Positions 43,747 through 53,022 of a stretch of 64,000 nucleotides of DNA are shown here, one piece after another. Below the pieces are notes generated by a model. It ran no database searches, was not told where the DNA came from, and was given only the letters and a program-made list of their open reading frames with translations. Both the position numbers and the translations under genes were made by a program. The DNA comes from JBEKHT01 sp050012135 (GTDB lineage Bacteria; Chloroflexota; Anaerolineae; Anaerolineales; RBG-16-64-43), in the NCBI GenBank assembly GCA_050012135.1, contig JBEKHT010000002.1, positions 62,001-126,000 of the forward strand. Reading direction: 5' to 3'. Position 1 is the first letter of the stretch. Each line of letters starts with the position of its first letter.

Positions 43747-44952
43747 ATGGCTGATTTCAAATACCTGATCGTTGGCGGAGGAATGACGGCCGATGCCGCC
43801 GTGCGGGGAATCCGGGAGCTGGATCGGTCCGGGACAATCGGGTTGCTGGGCGCCGAGCCCGATCCCCCCTACGACCGTCCCCCGCTTTCGAAGGGCCTTT
43901 GGAAGGGAAAGCCAGTTGAGAAGATCTGGCGCCGCACTTCGGACCAGGGGGTTTCTCTTTGCCTCGACCGCCGGGCGGTTTCGATTGAGCGCAGGAACCA
44001 TGAGGTGATTGACGGTAAAGGGGAAACCTATCGCTACGAGAAGTTGCTGCTGGCCACGGGGGGAACACCCCGCCGAATTTCTTCGGCCGCAGAGGGCGTC
44101 ATCTATTTTCGCAGCCTGCAGGACTACTATGCCCTGCGCCAGATTGTGAGCCCGGGTCGCCACTTGGCCGTGATCGGAGGAGGGTTCATCGGCTCCGAGT
44201 TGGCCGCGGCCATAACCCTGGCCGGAGGGAAGGCCCTGATGATCTTCCCGGAGGCGCACATCGGCGCCAGGGTATTTCCGGGCGATCTGGGTGCCCACAT
44301 CGACGAGTATTACCAGGGAAAGGGTGTGGAGCTGAGACGGGAGACCTCTCTGACGAGGATCGAGAAGAAGGGGGACCGTTTTCGAGTGTGGGCCCAGCCG
44401 CAGGCCGGGGGAGGCAAGGAAGAAGTACATGAAGTAGATGGCGTCGTAGCGGGGATCGGGATCCAACCCAACGTTGAGCTGGCAAAGCAAGCCGGGCTCG
44501 AAGCCGAGGATGGGATCGTGGTTGATCCTCATTTGAGGACCGCCGATCCTTCCATTTTCGCCGCGGGGGATGTGGCCGCCTTTTGGAACCCTGCGCTCTC
44601 CAAACGCATGCGGGTGGAACACGAGGACAACGCCAACACGATGGGTATGGCAGCCGGTAAGGCCATGGCCGGACAGCTGGAGGAATACACCCACTTGCCC
44701 TTCTTCTATTCGGATCTTTTTGATCTCGGCTATGAGGCGGTCGGAGAACTGGACCCGCGGCTGACGGTCGTCGCGGATTGGAAGAAGCCGGGGCAAGAGG
44801 GGGTCCTGTATTACCTCAAGGGTGGGAGGGTGCGAGGAGTCCTCCTTTGGAACGTATGGAATCAAGTTGCGGCAGCTCGCCAGCTGATTGCCGACCCGGG
44901 CCCCTTCGGGAGGGAGAATCTGATCGGCCGGTTGCCAGAGGCCCATAAGTGA
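43747..44952 (+). CDS. FAD-dependent ferredoxin-reductase-like oxidoreductase
   Basis: 401 residues of the pyridine-nucleotide-disulfide (BphA4/rubredoxin reductase-like) type. FAD motif YLIVGGGMTADAAVRGIREL, PPYDRPPLSKGLWKG, KLLLATGGTPRRISS, NAD motif HLAVIGGGFIGSELAAAITL and IFAAGDVAAFWNPAL. No CxxC is present. It likely passes electrons from NAD(P)H to a ferredoxin or Rieske partner. I chose ATG 43747 (GGAGG upstream). A strong promoter precedes it. Confidence 0.9.
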   Translation: MADFKYLIVGGGMTADAAVRGIRELDRSGTIGLLGAEPDPPYDRPPLSKGLWKGKPVEKIWRRTSDQGVSLCLDRRAVSIERRNHEVIDGKGETYRYEKLLLATGGTPRRISSAAEGVIYFRSLQDYYALRQIVSPGRHLAVIGGGFIGSELAAAITLAGGKALMIFPEAHIGARVFPGDLGAHIDEYYQGKGVELRRETSLTRIEKKGDRFRVWAQPQAGGGKEEVHEVDGVVAGIGIQPNVELAKQAGLEAEDGIVVDPHLRTADPSIFAAGDVAAFWNPALSKRMRVEHEDNANTMGMAAGKAMAGQLEEYTHLPFFYSDLFDLGYEAVGELDPRLTVVADWKKPGQEGVLYYLKGGRVRGVLLWNVWNQVAAARQLIADPGPFGRENLIGRLPEAHK

Positions 44953-44973
44953 GATCGGGGTAAGAGGACCTGA

Positions 44974-45573
44974 GTGGAGAACCAACCGCGAAGAATCAAA
45001 GAGATGGCCCCGTCCCACCCTCAAGGACCCCAAAGGGTCGCATACACAATTGGGCACTCGACGCGGTCCCTCGAGGAGTACCTTGGGCTGCTCCGAGCCC
45101 AAGGCATCGAGCTTCTGGTCGACGTGAGGACCGTGCCCCGCTCCAGGCACAACCCGCAGTTCAACTCCGATACTCTCGCGCAGGCGCTGCAAAGCGCGGG
45201 GATCGAGTACCGTCATCTTGCGGAGCTGGGAGGACTGAGGAAACCAAGACCCGACTCGGCCAACCTGGGGTGGCGCAACTCTTCCTTTCGGGGATTTGCC
45301 GACTACATGCAATCCGAAGAGTTCAGGGCGGCCCTCGAGTCGCTCCGGCAAGGGGCCGAGCGGCGGGTGATCTGCTTGATGTGCGCGGAGACGTTGCCCT
45401 GGCGCTGCCATCGCTCGCTGATCGCAGATGCGCTGATGGTGCAGGGGATCTCGGTCGAAAACATCTTTGGGCCAGGGAAAGTGGTTTCGCACAGGATGAC
45501 ACCCTTTGCAAAGGTCGATGGGTCAACCGTGACCTATCCGGCGCAGCCGAGCGGAGGCACGCCAACCTGCTGA
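44974..45573 (+). CDS. DUF488 family protein
   Basis: 199 residues with the DUF488 pattern (YTIGHSTRSLEEYLGLLRAQ, LLVDVRTVPRSRHNPQFNSD, YRHLAELGGLR, GFADYMQSEEFRAALESL, ICLMCAETLPWRCHRSLIAD). CAETLPWRCHR is the conserved Cys-containing core of this family of unknown function. GTG 44974 or ATG 45004 could be the start. It follows the flavoprotein by 21 bases and may share its promoter. Confidence 0.88.
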   Translation: MENQPRRIKEMAPSHPQGPQRVAYTIGHSTRSLEEYLGLLRAQGIELLVDVRTVPRSRHNPQFNSDTLAQALQSAGIEYRHLAELGGLRKPRPDSANLGWRNSSFRGFADYMQSEEFRAALESLRQGAERRVICLMCAETLPWRCHRSLIADALMVQGISVENIFGPGKVVSHRMTPFAKVDGSTVTYPAQPSGGTPTC

Positions 45574-46100
45574 GATCGGGAATCCGCGATACTGGGCGTC
45601 CAAGCCAACAGCTCCAGAAGGAATCCACCGGCGCAGGTAGAAGGGCATGGCTGCGGTGATGGAGGGCAAAGGGTTATCTCCTGGAGGAAGAGAACAGGCC
45701 AAGGGGAATGCGGAAAGCCTACCAAGGGAGGCCGCGTCCCTGTGGGCGGGCTGCAGGGTGCAAGGCCAACCAAGTTCTGGCCTCATCACGGTGCGAAACG
45801 GCATGTTGCGACAAACGGCGCTCAGCGGTTGGGACCGCGCCTAGATTGTCGGCAGGACAAGCTCCAAGCTGCGCAGAGTCGACCTGGGACGAGGCTGCAC
45901 AGTGCGCGAAGCGTGGGATTTGTCCTTCCACGGTTCTGAAGCCGCAAGGTGGGCTCCAGCTTGAATGGCGTGGGAGGGCGCCATCTAGTCGCAACGGGCC
46001 GTCGCAGTCGCAGAAAGGAAGCACCCTGGCAGGCGACCGGGGAGGTTGAATTCGTTGTAAGATTGAAGCAACAATTCCTAACCAAGGGAGGGCGCCCGCG
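45574..46100. other. Gap before rpe, no supported gene
   Basis: About 530 bases. Frames on either strand look random. The right end should carry the rpe promoter (possible TAAGAT box near 46059) and its ribosome site GGGAGG. Confidence 0.3.
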
Positions 46101-46778
46101 ATGGTCAAGATCGCTGCCTCCATTCTTTCCGCGGATTTCTCTCGGCTGGCCGCTCAAATCCAAGAGGCCGAGGCCGGGGGCGCAGACTACATTCACGTGG
46201 ACGTGATGGACGGTCACTTCGTTCCCAACCTGACGCTGGGGGCACCGGTCCTGTCCACCATTCGCTCTGTCTCGCGCTTGCCCTACGATGTCCACCTTAT
46301 GATTGAATCCCCCGAAAGGTATGTCGACGACTTCGCCCGCGCCGGAGCGGATATCATCACCGTGCACCAGGAAGCCTGCATCCACCTGCACCGGGTGATC
46401 GAACAGATCAAGGAACTGGGCAAGCGCGCGGGAGTGGCTCTCAATCCTGCTACTCCGGCCGGAAGCCTCGAGGAAATTCTCCCCTTTGTGGACCTCGTCC
46501 TGGTGATGACGGTCAACCCAGGATACGGAGGTCAGTCATTCATACCCACCATGCCCGAAAAGATCGCGGCAATTCGAAGTCAGATTCTTGATCGCCGCCT
46601 GGAGGTGGAGCTGGAGGTGGACGGGGGAATTGCGGCGGAGACGGCCGGAATCGTTGTGGGGGCCGGCGCTTCTGTGCTGGTCGCGGGCTCGGCCATTTTT
46701 CACGATCCGGGCGGCATCCGGACAGCAATCCACCAGTTACGCCAGGCAGCGGCAGCAAGGGCCTCCGTCGGCTCGTAG
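46101..46778 (+). CDS. rpe: Ribulose-phosphate 3-epimerase
   Basis: 225 residues. Interconverts ribulose-5-P and xylulose-5-P. All family motifs are present: AASILSADFSRLAAQI, YIHVDVMDGHFVPNLTLG, YDVHLMIESPERY, VMTVNPGYGGQSFIP and ELEVDGGIAAETAG; the zinc His and both catalytic Asp are in place. It is followed by the zwf relic and pgl, the remnants of an oxidative pentose-phosphate cluster. Confidence 0.96.
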   Translation: MVKIAASILSADFSRLAAQIQEAEAGGADYIHVDVMDGHFVPNLTLGAPVLSTIRSVSRLPYDVHLMIESPERYVDDFARAGADIITVHQEACIHLHRVIEQIKELGKRAGVALNPATPAGSLEEILPFVDLVLVMTVNPGYGGQSFIPTMPEKIAAIRSQILDRRLEVELEVDGGIAAETAGIVVGAGASVLVAGSAIFHDPGGIRTAIHQLRQAAAARASVGS

Positions 46779-46784
46779 CAGCCT

Positions 46785-47056
46785 GTGTTGCCTCCCATTC
46801 CTTTGGGCGCCTCTGGAAGCCCACGGCCATCTCTTGGTTGATGCCCCCCTCGGGTGATGCGACCCTATTCATGCGTGCCGACCCGGTGAAGTTCGCCCGG
46901 GCGGTCATGACGGCTGTTCTTAGGGGCTGGCAGTCAACATCGCAGCCTCCGCTAGCCCGCGAAGCAGCCGCGAGTTGTGGACCCGCGGAGGCTGATGACC
47001 TGTTGGCCCGAGAGGCCAAGAAGTGGAGGACACCCGTCTTCCACGCAGTGGGTTAG
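46785..47056 (+). pseudogene. zwf: 3' relic of glucose-6-phosphate dehydrogenase (zwf)
   Basis: Only the last 80-90 codons of Zwf remain. PLEAHGHLLVDAPLG (frame 1) continues as GDATLFMRADPVKFARAV in another frame after one extra G near 46852, then AVLRGWQ, CGPAEADDLLAREAKKW and a stop at 47054-47056. These match the end of Zwf (typical PEAYERLLLDALLGDATLF, EAWRIVDPILAAW, GSWGPAEADALL). The N-terminal 400 codons, with the NADP and substrate sites, are absent; sequence to the left belongs to rpe. pgl begins directly after the stop, consistent with a former zwf-pgl pair. Confidence 0.82.
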
Positions 47057-47785
47057 ATGATTCAGATCTTCCATGATCTGCCCGAAGTGCAGAAGGCTGC
47101 AGCCGACCTGTTCTTGACGTTGAGCGGGCGTTCCATCCGGGAATCCGGCACGTTCTCGGTTGCTTTGTCGGGGGGCAGCACCCCAGAAGGCATGTACCGG
47201 CTCCTGGCCTCGCCGAGTTACCGCGATCGCATCGACTGGCGGAGAATCTACTTCTTCTGGGGGGACGAGCGCTGCGTTCCCGTTTTCGACGCTCGCAGCA
47301 ATGTGCGCATGGCCCGCGAGGCATTCCTCGATCGGGTTCCGGTTTCTCCGGCCGGGGTTTTTCCCATGCGGTGCGACCAGGATCCGGCGGCGGGGGCCGC
47401 CGCCTACGAGGCGGAGCTTCGAGGCCACTTTGGCCCATCCGGTCCCCGCTTCGACCTGGTGCTCCTGGGCCTGGGCGAGAACGGCCACACAGCTTCACTC
47501 TTCCCCTACACGCCGGTGCTGGGCGAAACGCAGAGATGGGTTGCGGAGGTTTACGTGCCGGACCAGAAGTTGTATCGCCTCACGCTGACCCCGGCGTCGA
47601 TCAATCAGGCGCGCGAGGTTGTCTTCCTCGTTTCGGGCCAATCCAAAGCGGAGGCGGCGCGGGCGGTCCTCGAAGGCGAACCGGACCCCGAGCGATTCCC
47701 GGCTCAGCTCATTCGGCCGCAAGACGGGGAGGTGCATTGGCTTCTGGACGAGGCCGCGGCGGCTCGCCTCTCGATCGCTCGGTGA
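47057..47785 (+). CDS. pgl: 6-phosphogluconolactonase
   Basis: 242 residues of the glucosamine-6-phosphate isomerase/6-phosphogluconolactonase family. SVALSGGSTPEGMYRLLASP, RRIYFFWGDERCVPVFDARS and FDLVLLGLGENGHTASLFPY are the DevB-type signatures (short N-terminus, GENGHTAS active site). It hydrolyses 6-phosphogluconolactone. The ATG directly follows the zwf relic's stop and has no ribosome site of its own, so translation may have depended on upstream coupling. Confidence 0.93.
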   Translation: MIQIFHDLPEVQKAAADLFLTLSGRSIRESGTFSVALSGGSTPEGMYRLLASPSYRDRIDWRRIYFFWGDERCVPVFDARSNVRMAREAFLDRVPVSPAGVFPMRCDQDPAAGAAAYEAELRGHFGPSGPRFDLVLLGLGENGHTASLFPYTPVLGETQRWVAEVYVPDQKLYRLTLTPASINQAREVVFLVSGQSKAEAARAVLEGEPDPERFPAQLIRPQDGEVHWLLDEAAAARLSIAR

Positions 47786-48140
47786 GGAGAAAAGAGGCCA
47801 TCCTTGCACGATCCGGGTCAGGGTCCAAGCCCTCACCTTGTGGGCGGAGTTTCAATCCCAGGGGGCCGGTGGTTGCTCTCCCGTAGTGGCCTGGGTTCTC
47901 TTTGGGGTCCGCCTCCGACACCCCTTGTCCGCCCGCGGGCGATGCCAACTCCCCCACAAAAGGTTCCACTCCCCCGGATTTGCTGTTCCTCCCGGAGCAA
48001 GCACAGGCTTCGATCCACCCGGCAGTTGCGAGACTTGCTCCCAGGCCCGGCGGCGGAACTCCTGCCGGATGCCAGGGCTGAGTATTGATATGATCGGCGG
48101 GTGAGGCGGTTGGGGAGGCACATCCATTGGAGCGGATGCA
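47786..48140. other. Gap before hypA
   Basis: About 350 bases with no supported gene. GA-TATGAT near 48088 may be the -10 box for hypA. Confidence 0.3.
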
Positions 48141-48485
48141 ATGCATGAGTTGGCAGTGAGCGAGAATCTCCTTGAGATCGCGGTGCGGCACGGTGAGGCC
48201 GCGCAGGCCAGCCGGGTGACCGACCTTTACTTGCGCATCGGGCAACTATCCTCCTTTGTGGACGATTCCGTTCAGTTCTACTGGGACATCATCAGCAAGG
48301 GAACGATCTGTGAGGGAGCCATCCTGCACTTCGAGCGAATCCCGGCCCAACTTCAGTGCCTTGATTGTGCGACGACATACAATCTGGAGGGCGAGATCCA
48401 GCCTTGTCCCCAATGCGGAAGCCTTCGCGTGAAGGTCCTGCGCGGAGATGAGCTGAAGCTCGACAGCATCGCGGTCGACAGTTGA
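48141..48485 (+). CDS. hypA: Hydrogenase nickel chaperone HypA
   Basis: 114 residues. Delivers nickel with HypB to the large subunit of [NiFe] hydrogenase. MHE at the N-terminus binds nickel; the zinc site is CLDC (residue ~74) and CPQC (~91). YLRIGQLSSFVDDSVQFYWD matches the family body. The gene stands 1.1 kb before hypB, with nothing recognisable between, unlike the tight spacing of the rest of the hyp set. Confidence 0.95.
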   Translation: MHELAVSENLLEIAVRHGEAAQASRVTDLYLRIGQLSSFVDDSVQFYWDIISKGTICEGAILHFERIPAQLQCLDCATTYNLEGEIQPCPQCGSLRVKVLRGDELKLDSIAVDS

Positions 48486-49624
48486 GGCGACGCGAACCTT
48501 CTCGGCCCTGCCTGGGTCCGCCGGGCGACCTCGTCCAAGTCCCTCGATCTTTCTCTGGAGGACCAACTTCAATTCGATCGGACGGCCCGGCGTCGCCAGA
48601 ATGATTCTCTCCCAGCCACTTGCGCCTTCTTCGGCAAGCGCGGTTTCCCAGGCTTTCCCGTACAGGGCCGGGGTTTCGGGAGAGGCCAGGGCGGGGGCCT
48701 TCGACTTCTGGGCGCACCGGAATTGGCCCGTTCCATTATGTTCCTCGACCGATCCAGCCGGGCTCTTGGACCCGCTCCTCCTGCAAATGGCGCACTCTGG
48801 CCTCCCTGATCCCGGAACTACCCCAATAGCCAATCACTTGTTCAGGGTTTGGCGACTCACAATGGGCAGACGACTCATCCCGTGGGGAGCATGCGCTCAC
48901 GGGCGGCGGCCACCGTCTCATCCCCTTTGGACGCACGGGCCAGGGGCGGGCTGGCATTCCGCGATGGGATCAAACCGAGACTAATCCCAGGGCCGCTCCA
49001 CGCCCTCCTCGACCCGTTCATGGCTCTTCCCTGTGGCTCGGCCGAAGCCAACCAGGACGTCTGGCGCACCCTGTTTGAACAAGCCCGTCCGAAGAAAGGA
49101 GAGGGTGTCCCGGTGCCATGATCTCGTGATGGAACCATCGTTTCTCGCCAACATGGTCAATTGCCTTGAAACGAAGGGGAGGAAGAGCAAGGAGGCATGG
49201 GCTAGGCACTTGGTCGTGCGTAGTAACAATTCCAATGACCAAAAGCGACCACGCCCTCCGAATTGCGGTGTGTCATCTGTCGGTTCTTTCCGAGGGAAAA
49301 CGAGTGAAACAGGCCAGCGGATTTCGAGAAAACGCCTGACTTGATGCTATCAGAACTTACTCCGAGGTAAGTGGTGACAAAAGTCCTAATTTGGCTCGAG
49401 GCAACATGCTAATATGAGATTTGGTGAATTGGTTCCCGCGAGCTGCGGAGCTCGCCTTTCCTCGCAGGGGCTGGGCCGGGTTGGATGGGCAGGGTGGTGC
49501 CACCGGAACGCTCGCTTGGGGCGCAGGAGGGATTAGCTCCCCAAGGTTCCCTGGTGCCGAACGGTTGGGGCCAATACCATCTCGGCGGTGGGCAGCGATG
49601 GAGAGGGGTTCGAAAGGGACTGAC
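48486..49624. other. 1.1-kb gap splitting hypA from hypB
   Basis: No gene supported. A minus-strand stretch near 48500-48720 (ALYGKAWETALAEE, ERIILATPGRPIELKLVL) looks protein-like and may be a relic, and another lies near 49020-49235, but neither resembles a family I know. The area may be an old insertion or decayed genes. TAATAT near 49411 could be the promoter for hypB. Confidence 0.3.
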
Positions 49625-50293
49625 ATGGCGCGTCGTGTGGAAGTGGTAGAAAACATCCTAGGTGCGAATGAACGGATTGCGGGGGAGAATCGGCGGCTCC
49701 TGGATGATGCGCACCTTCTTGCAGTCAACCTGATGGCTTCGCCAGGCGCGGGGAAAACCTCGCTGATCGAGAAGACGCTTGAGACCCTCTCCCCACGCTT
49801 GCGCATACTGGTCATCGATGGCGACCTGGCCACAGACCTGGACGCTGAACGTGCCCGTGCGGCGGGCGCCGATGCGCTTCAGATCAACACAGGCGGAGAG
49901 TGCCACCTGGATGCAAACATGGTGGGCCGGGCTCTCCATCAGTTTGACCTGCAGCGGTACGACCTGCTGATCATCGAGAACGTCGGCAACCTGATATGTC
50001 CGGCCGCTTTTGCTCTGGGCTCGCACAAGAGCATTCTGATCGCCTCGGTTCCAGAGGGGGATGACAAGCCTTACAAGTACCCGACCACCTACCGGGGGGT
50101 CGATGTGCTGGTGATCAACAAGGTGGACCTGTTGCCGTACGTCCCCTTCCGAATGGACCGGTTCCAGAAGGGGGTGGAACTGCTCAATCCGGGGGTCGTG
50201 ACCTTCCCGCTCTCGTGTCGAAGCGGGGAAGGCGTGAGTGCCTGGACCGATTGGTTGGTCAGGGAGATTCGCGAGCGAAGGCCTGGGGAATGA
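49625..50293 (+). CDS. hypB: Hydrogenase maturation GTPase HypB
   Basis: 222 residues. P-loop NLMASPGAGKTSLIEKTL, metal-site loop TGGECHLDANM (Cys-x-x-x family), IIENVGNLICPAAFALG, guanine motif INKVDLLPYV. The His-rich N-terminus of enteric HypB is absent. It inserts nickel with HypA. I chose ATG 49625 (AAGGGA upstream); the in-frame extension to 49421 is not family-like. Its stop overlaps the hypF start (ATGA). Confidence 0.94.
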   Translation: MARRVEVVENILGANERIAGENRRLLDDAHLLAVNLMASPGAGKTSLIEKTLETLSPRLRILVIDGDLATDLDAERARAAGADALQINTGGECHLDANMVGRALHQFDLQRYDLLIIENVGNLICPAAFALGSHKSILIASVPEGDDKPYKYPTTYRGVDVLVINKVDLLPYVPFRMDRFQKGVELLNPGVVTFPLSCRSGEGVSAWTDWLVREIRERRPGE

Positions 50294-52665
50294 CTGAGGT
50301 AAATAAGATCCGGGGCGCAAGCATACGCGTGCGGGGGGTCGTGCAGGGGGTCGGTTTTCGACCCTTTGTCTACGCCCTGGCCAGGCGCCTGGATCTCAAC
50401 GGCTGGGTGCGCAACACCTCCGCGGGAGTGGAGATTGAAATCGATGGCTCGTCCCGCCATCTTGAGGAGTTCGTTCGCGACCTTCGTTTGCTTGCCCCTC
50501 CTCTCGCGCGGATCGACCAAGTCCAGGTGGAGCAGCGACCGGCCAACGGCTACAGGGAGTTTGCCATCCTGGCTTCGGAGCCGATCCCACAGGCCTTCCA
50601 GCCGGTGTCCCCGGACATGGGCCTGTGCACCGATTGCCTTCGCGAGCTATTTGATCCTCAGAACCGCCGGTATCGATATCCTTTCATCAACTGCACCAAC
50701 TGCGGCCCTCGGTTCACCATCATTGAGGACGTGCCCTATGACCGGGCCAACACGACCATGGCCGCCTTTGCCATGTGCGCTTCCTGCGCCTCCGAGTACG
50801 AGGACCCAGGCGATCGACGCTTCCACGCCCAACCGGTTGCCTGCCTGAGCTGTGGGCCTCAGATCTGGTTGGAGGAGGGGGGCCAAACTCTGGCGAAACG
50901 CGAGGAGGCTCTGCGCATGGCCCGCTCGTATTTGGCCGATGGCAGAATCCTGGCGGTGCGGGGACTGGGGGGATTCCATCTAGCCTGCGACGCAACCAAT
51001 TCACAGGCTGTGGCCGAACTCCGGCGCAGGAAGTTGCGGGTCGACAAGCCCTTCGCCCTAATGGTCTGGAATCTGGCGGCGGCCCGATTGATCTGTGATC
51101 TGGACCCCGAGGAGGACAACTGGATTCAATCGCAGCAGCGGCCGATTCTCCTGCTGCGGCGAAAAGGGAATACCTCCGTTGCGAGCGAGGTGGCTCCTGG
51201 GCAGAGAACTCTTGGGGTCATGCTGCCGTACACCCCGCTGCACTTCCTCCTTCTTGAGCCGAGCGACGGATACCCGCGCGCCCTGGTCATGACCAGCGGA
51301 AACCTGAGCGAGGAACCCATCGCCACGAACCTCGGGGAGGCCCGGCAGCGGCTGGCCGCGGTGGCGGATGCTTTCCTTATGCATGACCGGGAGATCCGCA
51401 CCCGGTGCGACGACTCGGTCGTCCGCGTGTTCTCAGGCTGGCGGATGTCAAATGGGGTGATGGATTCCCAGTCCGTCCTGCTTCCGCTTCGTCGCTCCAG
51501 AGGCTACGCTCCTTTCCCTGTCAAGTTGCCCTGGGACTCCCCAAGCGTTCTGGCCGTAGGGGGTGAGCTCAAGAACACTTTTTGCCTCACCCGTGCAGAC
51601 TATGCTTTCATGAGCCAGCACATCGGGGACCTTGAGAACTACGAAACGCTTCGTTCCTTCGCTCAGGGGATCGAACATTATGAGCGTCTTTTTCATGTCC
51701 GGCCCGAGGCCCTAGCTTGCGACCTCCACCCAGACTACCTCGCCACCCGGTATGCGGAGGAGCGGGCGGCGCAAGCGAATCTCCCCCTGACTCGCGTACA
51801 GCATCACCACGCCCACATTGCAGCGTGCATGGCTGAGCACGGGGAAGATGGGAGCTCCCCAGTCATTGGGGTCGCCTTTGACGGCACGGGTTATGGCTCC
51901 GATGGGACGATCTGGGGCGGGGAGGTCCTGATCGCTGACTACGAAGGATTCGAGCGAGCCATCCATTTGGAGACAATCCCTCTGCTTGGTGGCGAGGCGG
52001 CTGTGCGCGAACCCTACCGCCTGTCACTGGCTTGGTTGTGGCGCTCCGGGCTGGAGTGGGACGCTGACCTTCCCCCGGTGCGGCACGCCGTCGTGGCATC
52101 CAGGCAGGCCCTGAAGAGAATCCTCGAAGGAGGAACCGGAACCTCCCAGTCGGGAGGCCTGAATGCGCCTCTTACCTCCAGCATGGGCCGTCTTTTCGAT
52201 GCGTTCGCGGCGCTGGTCGGATTGCGGGAGGAGGTGAACTACGAGGCGCAGGCGGCGATGGAACTGGAAGCGGTCTGCGACCCCGAGGAGCGCGGGTCCT
52301 ATCCCTTTGAGTGCCATGGTCAAGTCATCAGCCCGATTCCCCTTTTCATTCAAGCCGCTGCGGAGCTTCGTTCTGGCACCCCCTTGGCCCGCATGGCAAG
52401 CCGCTTCCACAACGCGGTGGCACGGATGGTCGCGGAGACTTGCGCCCAGCTATCGCGCGAGCGAGGACTGAAGAAAGTAGCACTCAGTGGAGGGGTCTGG
52501 CAAAACCAGTTCTTGCTCAGCCGGACCGTGCCGCTCCTGGAAGCGCAAGGTCTCGGGGTGCTCCTGCACAACAAGGTTCCGAGCAATGATGGGGGGATCG
52601 CCTTGGGCCAGGCGGCTGTTGCTGCCCATCAGCTGGTCCGATCCGCAGGGATCGGGAGTGTCTAG
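50290..52665 (+). CDS. hypF: Carbamoyltransferase HypF
   Basis: 791 residues in the full HypF order: acylphosphatase (RVRGVVQGVGFRPFVYALAR), two zinc fingers (CTDCLREL, CTNCGPRF, CASCASEY, CLSCGPQI), YrdC-like domain (LAVRGLGGFHLACDATN, TLGVMLPYTPLHFLLLE) and Kae1-like domain (VQHHHAHIAACMAEHG, VIGVAFDGTGYGSDGTIWGG, ALSGGVWQNQFLL). It carbamoylates HypE to make the cyanide ligand. Overlaps hypB by 4 bases. Confidence 0.97.
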   Translation: MTEVNKIRGASIRVRGVVQGVGFRPFVYALARRLDLNGWVRNTSAGVEIEIDGSSRHLEEFVRDLRLLAPPLARIDQVQVEQRPANGYREFAILASEPIPQAFQPVSPDMGLCTDCLRELFDPQNRRYRYPFINCTNCGPRFTIIEDVPYDRANTTMAAFAMCASCASEYEDPGDRRFHAQPVACLSCGPQIWLEEGGQTLAKREEALRMARSYLADGRILAVRGLGGFHLACDATNSQAVAELRRRKLRVDKPFALMVWNLAAARLICDLDPEEDNWIQSQQRPILLLRRKGNTSVASEVAPGQRTLGVMLPYTPLHFLLLEPSDGYPRALVMTSGNLSEEPIATNLGEARQRLAAVADAFLMHDREIRTRCDDSVVRVFSGWRMSNGVMDSQSVLLPLRRSRGYAPFPVKLPWDSPSVLAVGGELKNTFCLTRADYAFMSQHIGDLENYETLRSFAQGIEHYERLFHVRPEALACDLHPDYLATRYAEERAAQANLPLTRVQHHHAHIAACMAEHGEDGSSPVIGVAFDGTGYGSDGTIWGGEVLIADYEGFERAIHLETIPLLGGEAAVREPYRLSLAWLWRSGLEWDADLPPVRHAVVASRQALKRILEGGTGTSQSGGLNAPLTSSMGRLFDAFAALVGLREEVNYEAQAAMELEAVCDPEERGSYPFECHGQVISPIPLFIQAAAELRSGTPLARMASRFHNAVARMVAETCAQLSRERGLKKVALSGGVWQNQFLLSRTVPLLEAQGLGVLLHNKVPSNDGGIALGQAAVAAHQLVRSAGIGSV

Positions 52666-52755
52666 GGGAGGCGGCGGTCGGCCCCGACGCTGATCCTCCG
52701 GTTGTCCGAAGGCGTGCAAGCAGGTCGGTTGCGGAGTGGAATAGGGAGGTGAGCT

Positions 52756-53022
52756 GTGTGCCTAGCGGTTCCCGGGAAGATTCTTGAGATCCATCAGACC
52801 GATGGGGTTGACATGGCCCAGGTCGACTTCGAAGGAGTGCGGCGGGAAGCCTGCCTGATGTATCTTCCGGAAGCGAAGGTGGGAGACTACGTCCTGGTCC
52901 ATGTCGGCTTTGCGATGAGCCTCGTGAGTCAGGAGGAAGCTCTGGCCTCCCTGGATCTTCTCCGGCAGGTTGCCAGCGCGGGAGCGGAAGACGACACAGT
53001 CGCCGGAGATGCCCTCTCATGA
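52756..53022 (+). CDS. hypC: Hydrogenase assembly chaperone HypC
   Basis: 88 residues starting GTG-TGC: MCLAVPGKILEI, with Cys2 that binds the Fe(CN)2CO unit, and VDFEGVRREACLMYLPEAKV, VGDYVLVHVGFAMS. GGGAGGTGAG lies 5 bases before the start. Its stop overlaps the hypD start by 4 bases. Confidence 0.96.
   Translation: MCLAVPGKILEIHQTDGVDMAQVDFEGVRREACLMYLPEAKVGDYVLVHVGFAMSLVSQEEALASLDLLRQVASAGAEDDTVAGDALS

Noticed and set aside
43588..45492. 634-residue minus-strand frame
   Set aside because: Antisense to the flavoprotein and DUF488 genes, both of which have full family motifs and ribosome sites.
48246..48833. Minus-strand frame opposite hypA
   Set aside because: The left half is antisense of hypA; the right half is protein-like but unrecognised, with no start signal.
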